Source: Mercurialis annua (lineage: Eukaryota > Streptophyta > Magnoliopsida > Malpighiales > Euphorbiaceae). Taken from it: a stretch of DNA of 64,000 nt. The notes beneath the pieces were generated by a model. It was not told the origin of the DNA. It made no database searches and was given only the letters and a program-made list of their open reading frames with translations. Of this stretch, positions 26,833 through 38,091 are shown in pieces. Made by a program: the position numbers and the translations under genes. The first letter of the stretch is position 1; each line of letters begins with the position of its first letter. The stretch covers positions 47,421,665 to 47,485,664 of the forward strand of contig NC_065570.1 in assembly GCF_937616625.2 (NCBI RefSeq), in the 5' to 3' direction.

Positions 26833-28707
26833 ATCTTGAAATTAAGAATTAGAAAAAATTACTTATTTTGTGAGTACGTCTATATTTCCAGAATAAAAAA
26901 AAAAGTTGAATAATGCCCTTTGGTTTTGTTTGAAGATATGTGAAGATGTTTCATATATATTTATAGTCGCATAAGTGACGTGGTTGTTTCTAGAGTTATT
27001 CATAAAATGTAACAACTTACTGCAATTGAACTTTAATTTGTTTATAGTAATAGAAATAGAAAAACAATTCAACAAAATTACTGGCAACAATGACAATGTG
27101 TAAAATGTTCGTAGGCTTTTTGTTGAGCCAGAATATAGTTTTCTTCATTTGCTTGATTATATTCTATTATTGCGATTCCAAATATATGCTTTATCATATG
27201 CAAGTTATTAGCTAAAAAAATGCAACAAATAACAAACGCATCATTCTCTAATGCATTTGCTTGTGTGACGATCCAAGAAAGTTGTATACTATATACATGG
27301 TAAATTGAATTTTATTTTTATGTTTTTAATAATGTTGTTACTTTCAATTATTTAACAAGAAGTATGACATTAAATGAATTAGAAATTCTTCTACATATTG
27401 ATATTATAACCCGATATACATTGTGTTATTATTGAATTTGAGTAACATTTTTAAATAAAAGTTATATTATTCTTTAACATGAAAAACGATAGAATTATAA
27501 AAAAATTGAATTATGTTTTTATTAACATGAGTAATTAATCTAAATTATGTTTATTATTTTATGCGCTCGGAGAAGATATGCTCATTAAGTTATTTTATCT
27601 CTAGCTCCCATTTTGTCTGTATGGATGAACCTTATGTACGTTGATATTATTTATATGTTTTATGTGTATTTATAATCATAACAGTGAAATGGTGTACGAA
27701 TCCAAAATTGTATTTTCAAATAAATAATAATATATGAAATATAAATGAATTAGTTTATGGACATATAGAGATTTGGTGTTAATACTAAAACTATAGCTGT
27801 GAGAGTATTCAATTTAATATGATAATTAAAAGTAAAATAAATATTACTTCTATATCATGTTTAGGCTTTGTTCATGTATAATTTTGAAAACAAATTAGAT
27901 TTTATGTGATTGTTTATTATAAATTTTCCGTTCAGATGAATAATTAGGAACAATTGCTTTCTAATATGAATGTATGAATTGAGCTTGCCATGTATTAATG
28001 TTATTTCAAGTAGTCTCAATATTTTTATAGATGCAGGAATTTGGTTTTAAAAAGTATTAACATAACATTTGAATATAAATAAATTGTTACATTAGTAAAT
28101 TTCATATTAGCTTACACAAACTATAGACAAATTTTGGATCAATACTATCATGATATGGTGTAAGGTGCTAGAGTATTCATAAGCGTGTCTTACATACGGG
28201 TGCAAGTATAAATAGTCTGCTAGCATTGGTAGGTGGTGGCTCTCAATTTAGGTTTGAGGTTGTCAAAGTCCTAGAACGATCATAGTCAACCACGCCTATC
28301 AATTGTATAAACTCTAAATTAACCGAAAATAAACATTAAATGAAGTTAAAATATTTAAATTGAGTATTACTCATATAAACTAATAGCAGACTAAACTAAA
28401 AATAATAAAAACTAAAATTAAATGAAAATAAATATTATAACTTAAAATTAAACATAAAATTAATATCATATAAATTAAAACTAAGTACTTACAATTTTGA
28501 TTGTTTACATTGAACTTTAATAAATATTGAGATTTATTCATAAAGAATAAGAACTAGTTTGTAAAGAGAGTTTCGAACATAAAAACGTTTCAGAAACAGT
28601 GAAATGCATCTTATTCAATATTTTAGAGCGACATATCTTTTTTTATTCTATCGTCCTGAAATCTAAATTAGTTAATACATGGTTGGCGCATAGATTGGAT
28701 GAACAAT

Positions 28708-28923
28708 CTAGTGATGATGGCCAGGGCCTCTAGGGCTAGGTCCTGATGCTAGCAGTTGAAACCAGCCTGCCATGCTGCTCTTTGCTTTCTCGTAAACCGA
28801 AGACTGTGTCTCCAAATGATCGCTTGCTAACACTCTTGCAGCCTCCACATTAATCTGGCTTATTACAACCATACAAATGAAGCAAATGACCAAAAGAGTG
28901 GATGTCTTCTTGATGCTCATCAT
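28708..28923 (-). CDS. PIP-like secreted peptide precursor, copy 14
   Basis: The protein is identical to copy 1. TATA box at 29044-29056. All rare variants in its leader and following spacer (CCCTTCGG, TTGTAATAGA at 29135, TATAACACGA at 29495, TTTTCGTTCA at 30015) match copy 7 at a constant offset of 14634 bp. Confidence 0.88.
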   Translation of the reverse strand: MMSIKKTSTLLVICFICMVVISQINVEAARVLASDHLETQSSVYEKAKSSMAGWFQLLASGPSPRGPGHHH

Positions 28924-30797
28924 ATCTTGAAATTAAGAATTAGAAAAAATTACTTATTTTGTGAGTACGCCTATATTTCCAGAATAAAAAAAAAGTTGAA
29001 TAATGCCCTTCGGTTTTGTTTGAAGATATGTGAAGATGTTTCATATATATTTATAGTCGCATAAGTGACGTGGTTGTTTCTAGAGTTATTCATAAAATGT
29101 AACAACTTACTGCAATTGAACTTTAATTTGTTTATTGTAATAGAAATAGAAAAACAATTCAACAAAATTACTGGCAACAATGACAATGTGTAAAATGTTC
29201 GTAGGCTTTTTGTTGAGCCAGAATATAGTTTTCTTCATTTGCTTGAGTATATTCTATTATTGCGATTCCAAATATATGCTTTATCATATGCAAGTTATTA
29301 GCTAAAAAAATGCAACAAATAACAAACGCATCATTCTCTAATGCATTTGCTTGTGTGACGATCCAAGAAAGTTGTATACTATATACATGGTAAATTGAAT
29401 TTTATTTTTATGTTTTTAATAATGTTGTTACCTTCAATTATTTAACAAGAAGTATGACATTAAATGAATTAGAAATTCTTCTACATATTGATATTATAAC
29501 ACGATATACATTGTGTTATTATTGAATTTGAGTAACATTTTTAAATAAAAGTTATATTATTCTTTAACATGAAAAACGATAGAATTATAAAAAAATTGAA
29601 TTATGTTTTTATTAACATGAGTAATTAATCTAAATTATGTTTATTATTTTATGCGCTCGGAGAAGATATGCTCATTAAGTTATTTTATCTCTAGCTCCCA
29701 TTTTGTCTGTATGGATGAACCTTATGTACGTTGATATTATTTATATGTTTTATGTGTATTTATAATCATAACAGTGAAATGGTGTACGAATCCAAAATTG
29801 TATTTTCAAATAAATAATAATATATGAAATATAAATGAATTAGTTTATGGACATATAGAGATTTGATGTTAATACTAAAACTATAGCTGTGAGAGTATTC
29901 AATTTAATATGATAATTAAAAGTAAAATAAATATTACTTCTATATCATGTTTAGGCTTTGTTCATGTATAATTTTGAAAACAAATTAGATTTTATGTGAT
30001 TGTTTATTATAAATTTTTCGTTCAGATGAATAATTAGGAACAATTGCTTTCTAATATGAATGTATGAATTGAGCTTGCCATGTATTAATGTTATTTCAAG
30101 TAGTCTCAATATTTTTATAGTTGCAGGAATTTGGTTTTAAAAAGTATTAACATAACATTTGAATATAAATAAATTGTTACATTAGTAAATTTCATATTAG
30201 CTTACACAAACTATAGACAAATTTTGGATCAATACTATCATGATATGGTGTAAGGTGCTAGAGTATTCATAAGCGTGTCTTACATACGGGTGCAAGTATA
30301 AATAGTCTGCTAGCATTGGTAGGCGGTGGCTCTCAATTTAGGTTTGAGGTTGTCAAAGTCCTAGAACGATCATAGTCAACCACGCCTATCAATTGTATAA
30401 ACTCTAAATTAACCGAAAATAAACATTAAATGAAGTTAAAATATTTAAATTGAGTATTACTCATATAAACTAATAGCAGACTAAACAAAAAATAATAAAA
30501 ACTAAAATTAAATGAAAATAAATATTATAACTTAAAGTTAAACATAAAATTAATATCATATAAATTAAAACTAAGTACTTACAATTTTGATTGTTTACAT
30601 TGAACTTTAATAAATATTGAGATTTATTCATAAAGAATAAGAACTAGTTTGTAAAGAGAGTTTCGAACATAAAAACGTTTCAGAAACAGTGAAATGCATC
30701 TTATTCAATATTTTAGAGCGACATATCTTTTTTTATTCTATCGTCCTGAAATCTAAATTAGTTAATACATGGTTGGCGCATAGATTGGATGAACAAT

Positions 30798-31013
30798 CTA
30801 GTGATGATGGCCAGGGCCTCTAGGGCTAGGTCCTGATGCTAGCAGTTGAAACCAGCCTGCCATGCTGCTCTTTGCTTTCTCGTAAACCGAAGACTGTGTC
30901 TCCAAATGATCGCTTGCTAACACTCTTGCAGCCTCCACATTAATCTGGCTTATTACAACCATACAAATGAAGCAAATGACCAAAAGAGTGGATGTCTTCT
31001 TGATGCTCATCAT
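30798..31013 (-). CDS. PIP-like secreted peptide precursor, copy 15
   Basis: The protein is identical to copy 1. TATA box at 31134-31146; the CCCTTCGG leader SNP is shared with copies 7 and 14. The LINE begins 909 bp upstream of this ATG, in divergent orientation. The near promoter is intact, but distal upstream sequence is displaced by 5.2 kb. Confidence 0.88.
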   Translation of the reverse strand: MMSIKKTSTLLVICFICMVVISQINVEAARVLASDHLETQSSVYEKAKSSMAGWFQLLASGPSPRGPGHHH

Positions 31014-31908
31014 ATCTTGAAATTAAGAATTAGAAAAAATTACTTATTTTGTGAGTACGCCTATATTTCCAGAATAAAAAAAAAGTTGAATAATGCCCTT
31101 CGGTTTTGTTTGAAGATATGTGAAGATGTTTCATATATATTTATAGTCGCATAAGTGACGTGGTTGTTTCTAGAGTTATTCATAAAATGTAACAACTTAC
31201 TGCAATTGAACTTTAATTTGTTTATAGTAATAGAAATAGAAAAACAATTCAACAAAATTACTGGCAACAATGACAATGTGTAAAATGTTCGTAGGCTTTT
31301 TGTTGAGCCAGAATATAGTTTTCTTCATTTGCTTGAGTATATTCTATTATTGCGATTCCAAATATATGCTTTATCATATGCAAGTTATTAGCTAAAAAAA
31401 TGCAACAAATAACAAACGCATCATTCTCTAATGCATTTGCTTGTGTGACGATCCAAGAAAGTTGTATACTATATACATGGTAAATTGAATTTTATTTTTA
31501 TGTTTTTAATAATGTTGTTACCTTCAATTATTTAACAAGAAGTATGACATTAAACGAATTAGAAATTCTTCTACATATTGATATTATAACCCGATATACA
31601 TTGTGTTATTATTGAATTTGAGTAACATTTTTAAATAAAAGTTATATTATTCTTTAACATGAAAAACGATAGAATTATAAAAAATTGAATTATGTTTTTA
31701 TTAACATGAGTAATTAATCCAAATTATGTTTATTATTTTAAGCGTTCGGAGAAGATATGCTCATTAAGTTATTTTCTCTCTAACTCCCATTTTGTCTGTA
31801 TGGATGAACCTTATGTACGTTGATATTATTTATATATTTTATGTGTATTTATAATCATAACAGTAAAATGGTGTACGAATCCAAAATTGTATTTTCAAAT
31901 AAATAATA

Positions 31909-31922
31909 ATATATGAAATATA
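31909..31922. repeat. Target-site duplication, left copy (LINE)
   Basis: ATATATGAAATATA directly precedes the LINE 5' end and is repeated exactly at 37116-37129. An uninterrupted array unit has a single copy at this place. Confidence 0.9.
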
Positions 31923-31970
31923 GGTTTTCTCTCTCCTCTCTTCTCTCTCAGTGCTTATGCTGTGGCCGTT

Positions 31971-33401
31971 ATGGCGAGAAAGAGATCTAAGATTCCGTCT
32001 GCCACTCCGGTGAAGAAGACTACTCTTGTTACTGATGGTGAGCTGAGTTCAGATCTCCCAGTGATTGATACTCATTTAATCCCTGTTGAGGAAATGGAGA
32101 CCACTCTGGTTTCTGTTCCTGTTATTGATACTCCTTTAGTCCCGTTGGTTACTGTCTCTGAGATTGAGAGTTCAAAAGTTCCACAGTTAACTGTTCCAGA
32201 GAATGAAGATAATATTGCAGCATTGAAAGCTCCTCAAGTTGTTGTCAAGGTAGATTTACCTGAAGTAGATGGAATAGTTGATAAGAGTGAAGATCCTCCT
32301 AAGAAATGGAGTTCTTTGTTTGATAATAGATCCAGATGTGAATCGAGTGAGCTTATGTTTATTCCTCCTGCAGTTAGGGATGGAAACAGAGTTGTTAGTT
32401 TTAACTCAAAGGAGACTTCTAAGGAGGAAGAAAAATGGAGGTACGCTATTGTAGGTTGTGTGTATGGAATGTTCCCTAAGTTTGAGAGAATGAATTCTTT
32501 TGTGAGAAATAGATGGAGTAAGCTTGGTGTGCGCAATGTTTCTAGAATTAATGCGTCGATGTTTCTGTTCGAGTTTGGATCTGAGGAAGATTGTACCAAT
32601 GTTTTGGGATCTGGACCCTATACATTTGATCAGAAGCCATTGCTGTTGAAGAAGTGGCAACCCAGGATGAAGATGGATCCTAATGAGATTAGATCTGTTC
32701 CTATCTGGATCCAGCTCCCTAGTCTCCCATGGGAATTCTGGACTGCTGATATATTAAGCAAGATAGGAAGATGTTGTGGTACTCCTCTGTATTGTGATCA
32801 ATTCACAATCAGTAAGACTAAACTGGGTTATGCTAGAGTTTTAGTGGAAATGGATCCAACTGGACCTTTCCCTGAAGCTGTGGAGATGGTGGATGAAAAT
32901 GGGATTGGATTCAGTCAGAAAATTGTTTATGAGTGGAGACCTCTTATTTGTGAAAATTGCAGTAGAATGGGGCATTCTAAAAAAATGTGTAGGGTTGTTC
33001 AAGACTCTAGGAAATCTATAGAAGGGAAAGGAGGTAAAGCAGTAGAGGAGGTGCTTGTCAATGCTGATAACTCTAAGAAAGTAGTAGAGGAGGTTATCAA
33101 CAATGTTAGTACTGTACCAGAGATTGTTGGAGATGTTATTGTCAATAAGATTGTTGAAGGTGAGAGTACCAGTAAAATCTTAGAGGCTAGAAGTATTAAT
33201 CAGGTTAGTACTAGAAGTGCTAATTCTTTTTCTGCTTTACAAAGAAATGAAATAGGATTAAGGACTGAAGAGATTAGTAAATCTGTTAATAGTAAATCTA
33301 TTGATAGAGGAAAAAGTATAAGTAAGAAGTGGGGAGATGGTGCTGGTAAGAATGTTAGCAGTCCTAGGCTCAATTCTAGGATGTTAGACATTGATAGATG
33401 A
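31971..33401 (+). CDS. LINE ORF1: DUF4283 / CCHC zinc-knuckle RNA-binding protein
   Basis: This 476-aa protein is taken from ATG 31971; an upstream in-frame GTG is not favoured. Residues ~1-130 are low-complexity and acidic. About 154-240 match the DUF4283 domain of plant LINE ORF1 proteins (start EEKWRYAIVG, later basic/aromatic block LLLKKWQPRM). A CCHC knuckle C-x2-C-x4-H-x4-C is at 327-340 (CENCSRMGHSKKMC). The C-terminal ~130 residues are Ser/Lys/Asn-rich and probably disordered. ORF1 proteins coat the element RNA and help target-primed reverse transcription. The frame is intact; its stop overlaps the ORF2 start. Confidence 0.9.
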   Translation: MARKRSKIPSATPVKKTTLVTDGELSSDLPVIDTHLIPVEEMETTLVSVPVIDTPLVPLVTVSEIESSKVPQLTVPENEDNIAALKAPQVVVKVDLPEVDGIVDKSEDPPKKWSSLFDNRSRCESSELMFIPPAVRDGNRVVSFNSKETSKEEEKWRYAIVGCVYGMFPKFERMNSFVRNRWSKLGVRNVSRINASMFLFEFGSEEDCTNVLGSGPYTFDQKPLLLKKWQPRMKMDPNEIRSVPIWIQLPSLPWEFWTADILSKIGRCCGTPLYCDQFTISKTKLGYARVLVEMDPTGPFPEAVEMVDENGIGFSQKIVYEWRPLICENCSRMGHSKKMCRVVQDSRKSIEGKGGKAVEEVLVNADNSKKVVEEVINNVSTVPEIVGDVIVNKIVEGESTSKILEARSINQVSTRSANSFSALQRNEIGLRTEEISKSVNSKSIDRGKSISKKWGDGAGKNVSSPRLNSRMLDIDR

Positions 33402-35941
33402 TCTGTTCATGGAACATAAGAGGGATTAATAATCCCAATAAGCAATCTGAGGTTGTGTCCTTGATTGCCAATAAGAAGCTGAATATGGTGGGTATTACTG
33501 AGTCTAGAGTGAATAGTTCTAAGTTTAATGAGGTTTGGAGAAACTTAAGTAGAAGACTTCCTAATTGGGATGTTATTAATAATTATAACTGCTCTAGCAT
33601 GGGGAGAATCTGGATCATTTATGACAAGAGTGAGATTAAAGTTGATGTTTTGGAGTCTCATAGTCAATATGTTCATTGCAATATTGAGAAAGGTGAGTTC
33701 TCTTTCAAGTGTACTGTGGTTTATGGCTCATATGTTGCTGCCAATAGGATTGAGCTTTGGAACAGGTTGCAAACTCTTAGTACTTCTATAACTGAGAGTT
33801 GGATAGTTCTGGGGGATTTTAATGCTGTTATGTCTAATAGTGACAGGATTGGAGGTATTAGTGTGGATGATCAAGCTGCAGATGAGTTCAAAACTTGGGT
33901 GAATAATGCTAACCTTTTTGAGCTCAAAAAAATTGGGAGTTCATTTACCTGGACTAATAATCAGCATGGGGAGGACAGAATCTGGAGGAAGCTGGATTGG
34001 AGTTTCATTAACAATCAGTTTTATGAGAAGTGGCCTGCTGCTTTCTATGAAGCTATGTCTGCTGGTATTTCATACCACAGTCCTCTAGTGGTCCATATTG
34101 ATAATAAAATCAGTACTAGAAAAGTGGGATTTAAATTCTTTAATGTTTGGTGTGGTCATCACAGGTTCCATGAGATAGTTAAGAAAGTGTGGAATTTAAA
34201 GTTTAATGGTGTAGTTTTCTACCAAATTTATCAGAAGCTGAAAGTTCTTAGAAGAGAGCTTAAGGAGCTGAATAAGAAGGATTTCAATGACATTTCTGTG
34301 AGAGTGGATAAAGTTAGAGATATTCTTTTGAGTCTGCAAATAGAAATTCAGGCTGATCCTTTTAATAATGACCTCCAAGATGAAGAGAGAGCCATCTCCA
34401 AGCATTTCTACAAGCTGCTGAGTTGGGAAGAGAGTATTTTAAGGCAAAAATCCAGGATGAATTGGATTAAGCTGGGAGACCAAAATTCTAAGTTTTTTCA
34501 CAGAAGCATTAAGCAGAGACAAAATAAGAAAAGAATTGTTTCTATTAACAATGCTGATGGGATTGCTATTGATGATCCTGAGCAAATTAAAGAGGTGATT
34601 CTTAACCACTATAAGAATTTCCTTAGTTTTTCTATGAATAATAGAAGGAGTGTGGATCCTAGTGTGTTCAATGCTGGTTATTTGCTGAATGAGGAAGATA
34701 GAGCCAGTTTGGATATTACTTTCAGTGATGAAGAGATCAAAGCAGCTCTGTTTAGTATTAATGATGACAAGGCTCCAGGCCCTGATGGGTCTGGGAGCAT
34801 GGTCCTTAAGAAAAGCTGGAATATCTTGGGCAAAGACATTATTCAGGCTTCTAAAGATTTTCAGAATTCTGGTAAGATGCTTAGCCAATTGAACTCTACT
34901 GTCATTGCTTTAATCCCTAAGATTGAGTCTCCTATGAATGTTAGTGACTATAGACCTATTTCCTGTTGCAATGTGATGTACAAAACCATTTCTAAAGTCC
35001 TCTGTAAAAGGCTTAGTAAGATCCTTGGTAAAATTATTAGTCCTAGTCAGTCTGGTTTTGTCCCTGGTAGAAATATTTCTGACAATATTCTTCTGGCTCA
35101 TGAGCTTGTCAGGAACTACCATAGGAATAAGGGTCATTCCTGTGCTATGAAAATAGACTTACAGAAAGCTTATGATTCAATAGAATGGGATTTTATTGAG
35201 GAGACTTTGATTGTCCTTAGATTCCCTAGGAAGTTCATCATGATTGTTATGTCTTGTATCAAGTCTGTGAAGTATTCTGTGCAGATTAATAGTGAAGTTT
35301 CTGGTTATTTTTCTGGGGGCAGGGGGCTTAGACATGGGGACCCTATATCCCCTTTGATTTTTGTGTTGTGTATGGATTATCTGTCCAGGTCTCTGGCCAT
35401 TAACACTAGTAGGGGGTCTGGATTCAAATTTCATAGGAATTGCAGCAGTTTGAATCTCTGTCATTTAGCTTTTGCTGATGATCTCTTTTTATTCTGTAAT
35501 GATGATAAGGCTTCCATTATGATTCTTAAAGAAACTCTTGTCAATTTCTCTATGTCCTCTGGCCTTGTTCCTAATCTTCAAAAGAGTTGTGTCTATTTTG
35601 ATGGTATTGATGATGCTAGGAAGAATGATATTATCAGACTCTTAGGCTTTCAGGAGGGCATTTTACCTGTGAAATATCTAGGTCTCCCTCTCATCTCTTC
35701 AAAGCTTTCTAAAGAGCACTGCACAGGTCTTCTGACTAGGATAACTAAGAGGATCAACTCTTGGTCTGCTAAGTGTTTATCTTATGCTGGTAGACTTCAG
35801 CTTGTCAAATCAGTTCTTCTCAGCATGCATGTTTATTGGTGTACCACCTTTCTCTTGCCCAAGTCAGTGATTAAAGGTGTAGAAGATTGCTGCAAGAAGT
35901 TTATCTGGCATGGGTCTGATTCTGATAAAAAGGCAGCTTAG
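33398..35941 (+). CDS. LINE ORF2, N-terminal part: endonuclease and reverse transcriptase
   Basis: The 847-codon open part starts at the ATG overlapping the ORF1 stop (ATGA). Residues 1-~230 are an AP-like endonuclease: start CSWNIRGIN, GITESR with the metal-binding Glu, GDFNAV at 139-144. The expected C-terminal S-D-H triad reads S-Y-H (225-227), so a catalytic Asp appears replaced. Reverse transcriptase follows: APGPDG, STVIALIPK, DYRPIS, QSGFVPGR, and the catalytic FADD at 692-695. The frame closes at TAG 35939-35941 just before a conserved region that continues one frame over, so this is a truncated ORF2. Confidence 0.88.
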   Translation: MICSWNIRGINNPNKQSEVVSLIANKKLNMVGITESRVNSSKFNEVWRNLSRRLPNWDVINNYNCSSMGRIWIIYDKSEIKVDVLESHSQYVHCNIEKGEFSFKCTVVYGSYVAANRIELWNRLQTLSTSITESWIVLGDFNAVMSNSDRIGGISVDDQAADEFKTWVNNANLFELKKIGSSFTWTNNQHGEDRIWRKLDWSFINNQFYEKWPAAFYEAMSAGISYHSPLVVHIDNKISTRKVGFKFFNVWCGHHRFHEIVKKVWNLKFNGVVFYQIYQKLKVLRRELKELNKKDFNDISVRVDKVRDILLSLQIEIQADPFNNDLQDEERAISKHFYKLLSWEESILRQKSRMNWIKLGDQNSKFFHRSIKQRQNKKRIVSINNADGIAIDDPEQIKEVILNHYKNFLSFSMNNRRSVDPSVFNAGYLLNEEDRASLDITFSDEEIKAALFSINDDKAPGPDGSGSMVLKKSWNILGKDIIQASKDFQNSGKMLSQLNSTVIALIPKIESPMNVSDYRPISCCNVMYKTISKVLCKRLSKILGKIISPSQSGFVPGRNISDNILLAHELVRNYHRNKGHSCAMKIDLQKAYDSIEWDFIEETLIVLRFPRKFIMIVMSCIKSVKYSVQINSEVSGYFSGGRGLRHGDPISPLIFVLCMDYLSRSLAINTSRGSGFKFHRNCSSLNLCHLAFADDLFLFCNDDKASIMILKETLVNFSMSSGLVPNLQKSCVYFDGIDDARKNDIIRLLGFQEGILPVKYLGLPLISSKLSKEHCTGLLTRITKRINSWSAKCLSYAGRLQLVKSVLLSMHVYWCTTFLLPKSVIKGVEDCCKKFIWHGSDSDKKAA

Positions 35942-36963
35942 TGAGCTGGAGTAATGTTTGTGCAAAGAAGTCTAATGGAGGGTTAGGAGTCAAGGCTGTT
36001 CATTTATGGAATGTTGCTGCAATCACTAAACATGTCTGGAATTTGGTTACCTTTAAGCCATCCCTTTGGGCCACCTGGGTCATTGATAACAAGTTGAAAA
36101 TGGCTAGTTTCTGGGGAATAGCCAAGCCTCTAGATTGCTCATGGAGTTGGAGGAATTTGCTTAAGATCAGGCCTTTAATTGTGCCTTTTTTTGAGTATAT
36201 TATTGGAGATGGGAGGAGGTTCAGTTTCTGGCATGACCCTTGGCCAAATGGCATTTCTCTTGCTGAGAGATTCCCTAATGTTGAAATTAAATTCACTGAT
36301 GTGCCCAAGAAATCTAAAGTGAGAGATGTGTGGGATAATAATAATTGGAAGCTGCCTATTCCTCTTGATGATGATACTAGCAGAGCCTGGGATTATGTTT
36401 GTGATAATTTCAGAATCAGGGATAGTGTTAGGGACCAAGTCAGATGGAAAGGGAACAAGTCTCATGTTTTCTCTATTGGGAGTCTGTGGAAGTTATTGAA
36501 CCCAGAGATGGATAGAGTTCCCTGGTGTAACTTGATCTGGTTTACAGGGAATGTGCCTAGGCATGCTTTCATTATGTGGCTTGCTTTGAAAGACAGACTT
36601 ATGACCAAGGATAAGCTGAAGGCCTGGGGTGTTATACCTTCTGATTTATGATGTTTCTGCAATTTGCATAAGGAGACTGTTAATCATCTGTTCTTTGATT
36701 GCATTTATTCTGCTGAGATCTGGAAAGCTGTGTTGGTTGTGATGAGAATCAAGAGAAGTCCTCTTCCTTGGCGCAGAGAAGTGAATTATTTCATTAGAAG
36801 AGCAGCTAGGAGATCTAAGATTGCTGTGTGCAGAAGAATCCTGTTTGCTGCTACTGTGTATCATGTGTGGCATGCCAGAAATGACCTTGTTTTCAACAAC
36901 AAAGTTCAGGAGATTGATGCAGTAGTTTCTAATATCCAGTTTGCTATTAATAGCTTTTGCTAG
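35941..36963 (+). pseudogene. LINE ORF2, C-terminal part after a frameshift, with an internal stop
   Basis: The reading frame continues at VSWSNVC in the -1 frame relative to the upstream part, which fits loss of one base near 35935-35940. It then encodes the usual plant LINE C-terminus: a Trp-rich connector (GDGRRFSFWHDPWP) and a zf-RVT domain (RHAFIMWLALKDRL, then C-x-C, H and HLFFDC). An in-frame TGA at 36649-36651 falls just before the zinc-binding Cys cluster, and the frame runs on to TAG 36961-36963. With two lesions a full ORF2 protein cannot be made from this copy. Confidence 0.85.
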
Positions 36964-37115
36964 TTGTTTGGCTTGTTGAGTTTCTGTTGTTTGTTAAAGG
37001 CAGTCTGTTGCCTCTGGCTTTGAGCCTGTTATTGTTTTTTAGTTTGTAAAAACAGTTTTGTTGGTTAATAGCATCCCGGGTGCTTCTTTTTTGGTGATTT
37101 ACCAAAAAAAAATAT

Positions 37116-37129
37116 ATATATGAAATATA
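37116..37129. repeat. Target-site duplication, right copy (LINE)
   Basis: This exact repeat of 31909-31922 follows the A-rich 3' end of the LINE. The interrupted array unit resumes here (AAATGAATTAG). Confidence 0.9.
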
Positions 37130-38091
37130 AATGAATTAGTTTATGGACATATAGAGATTTGATGTTAATACTAAAAATATAGCTGTGAGAGTATTCAATT
37201 TAATATGATAATTAAAAGTAAAATAAATATTACTTCTATATCATGTTTAGGCTTTGTTCATGTAATTTTGAAAACAAATTAGATTTTATGTGATTGTTTA
37301 TTATAAATTTTCCGATCAGATGAATAATTAGGAACAATTGCTTTCTAATATGAATGTATGAATTGAGCTTGCCATGTATTAATGTTATTTCAAGTAGTCT
37401 CAATATTTTTATAGTTGCAGGAATTTGGTTTTAAAAAGTATTAATATAACATTTAAATATAAATAAATTGTTACATTAGTAAATTTCATATTAGCTTACA
37501 CAAACTATAGAAAAATTTTGGATCAATACTATCATGATATGGTGTAAGGTGCTAGAGTATTCATAAGCGTGTCTTACATACGGGTGCAAGTATAAATAGT
37601 ATGCTAGCATTGGTAGGTGGTGGCTCTCAATTTAGGTTTGAGGTTGTCAAAGTCCTAGAACGATCATAGTCAACCACGCCTATCAATTGTATAAACTCTA
37701 AATTAACCGAAAATAAACATTAAATGAAGTTAAAATATTTAAATTGAGTATTACTCATATAAACTAATAGCAGACTAAACAAAAAATAATAAAAACTAAA
37801 ATTAAATGAAAATAAATATTATAACTTAAAATTAAACATAAAATTAATATCATATAAATTAAAACTAAGTACTTACAATTTTGATTGTTTACATTGAACT
37901 TTAATAAATATTGAGATTTATGCATAAAGAATAAGAACTAGTTTGTAAAGAGAGTTTCGAACATAAAAACGTTTCAGAAACAGTGAAATGCATCTTATTC
38001 AATATTTTAGAGCGACATATCTTATTTTATTCTATCGTCCTGAAATCTAAATTAGTTAATACATGGTTGGCGCATAGATTGGATGAACAAT

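Larger units (their letters stand above)
31923..37115 (+). mobile_element. L1-type non-LTR retrotransposon (LINE), nearly full length
   Basis: The 5.19-kb element starts with a pyrimidine-rich leader, carries two ORFs overlapping by 4 nt, has a ~150-nt 3' UTR and ends in an A-run (37104-37112). Perfect 14-bp duplications flank it. The domain order is DUF4283 and CCHC knuckle, then AP-type endonuclease, reverse transcriptase and zf-RVT, as in plant L1 elements; no RNase H is visible. It interrupts one array unit, so it landed after that unit formed. The full 5' end and exact TSD suggest a young insertion, but ORF2 is already broken. Confidence 0.95.

Noticed and set aside
32234..32660. Minus-strand open frames inside LINE ORF1
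   Set aside because: These are antisense shadows of the well-supported ORF1; no start context or family match.
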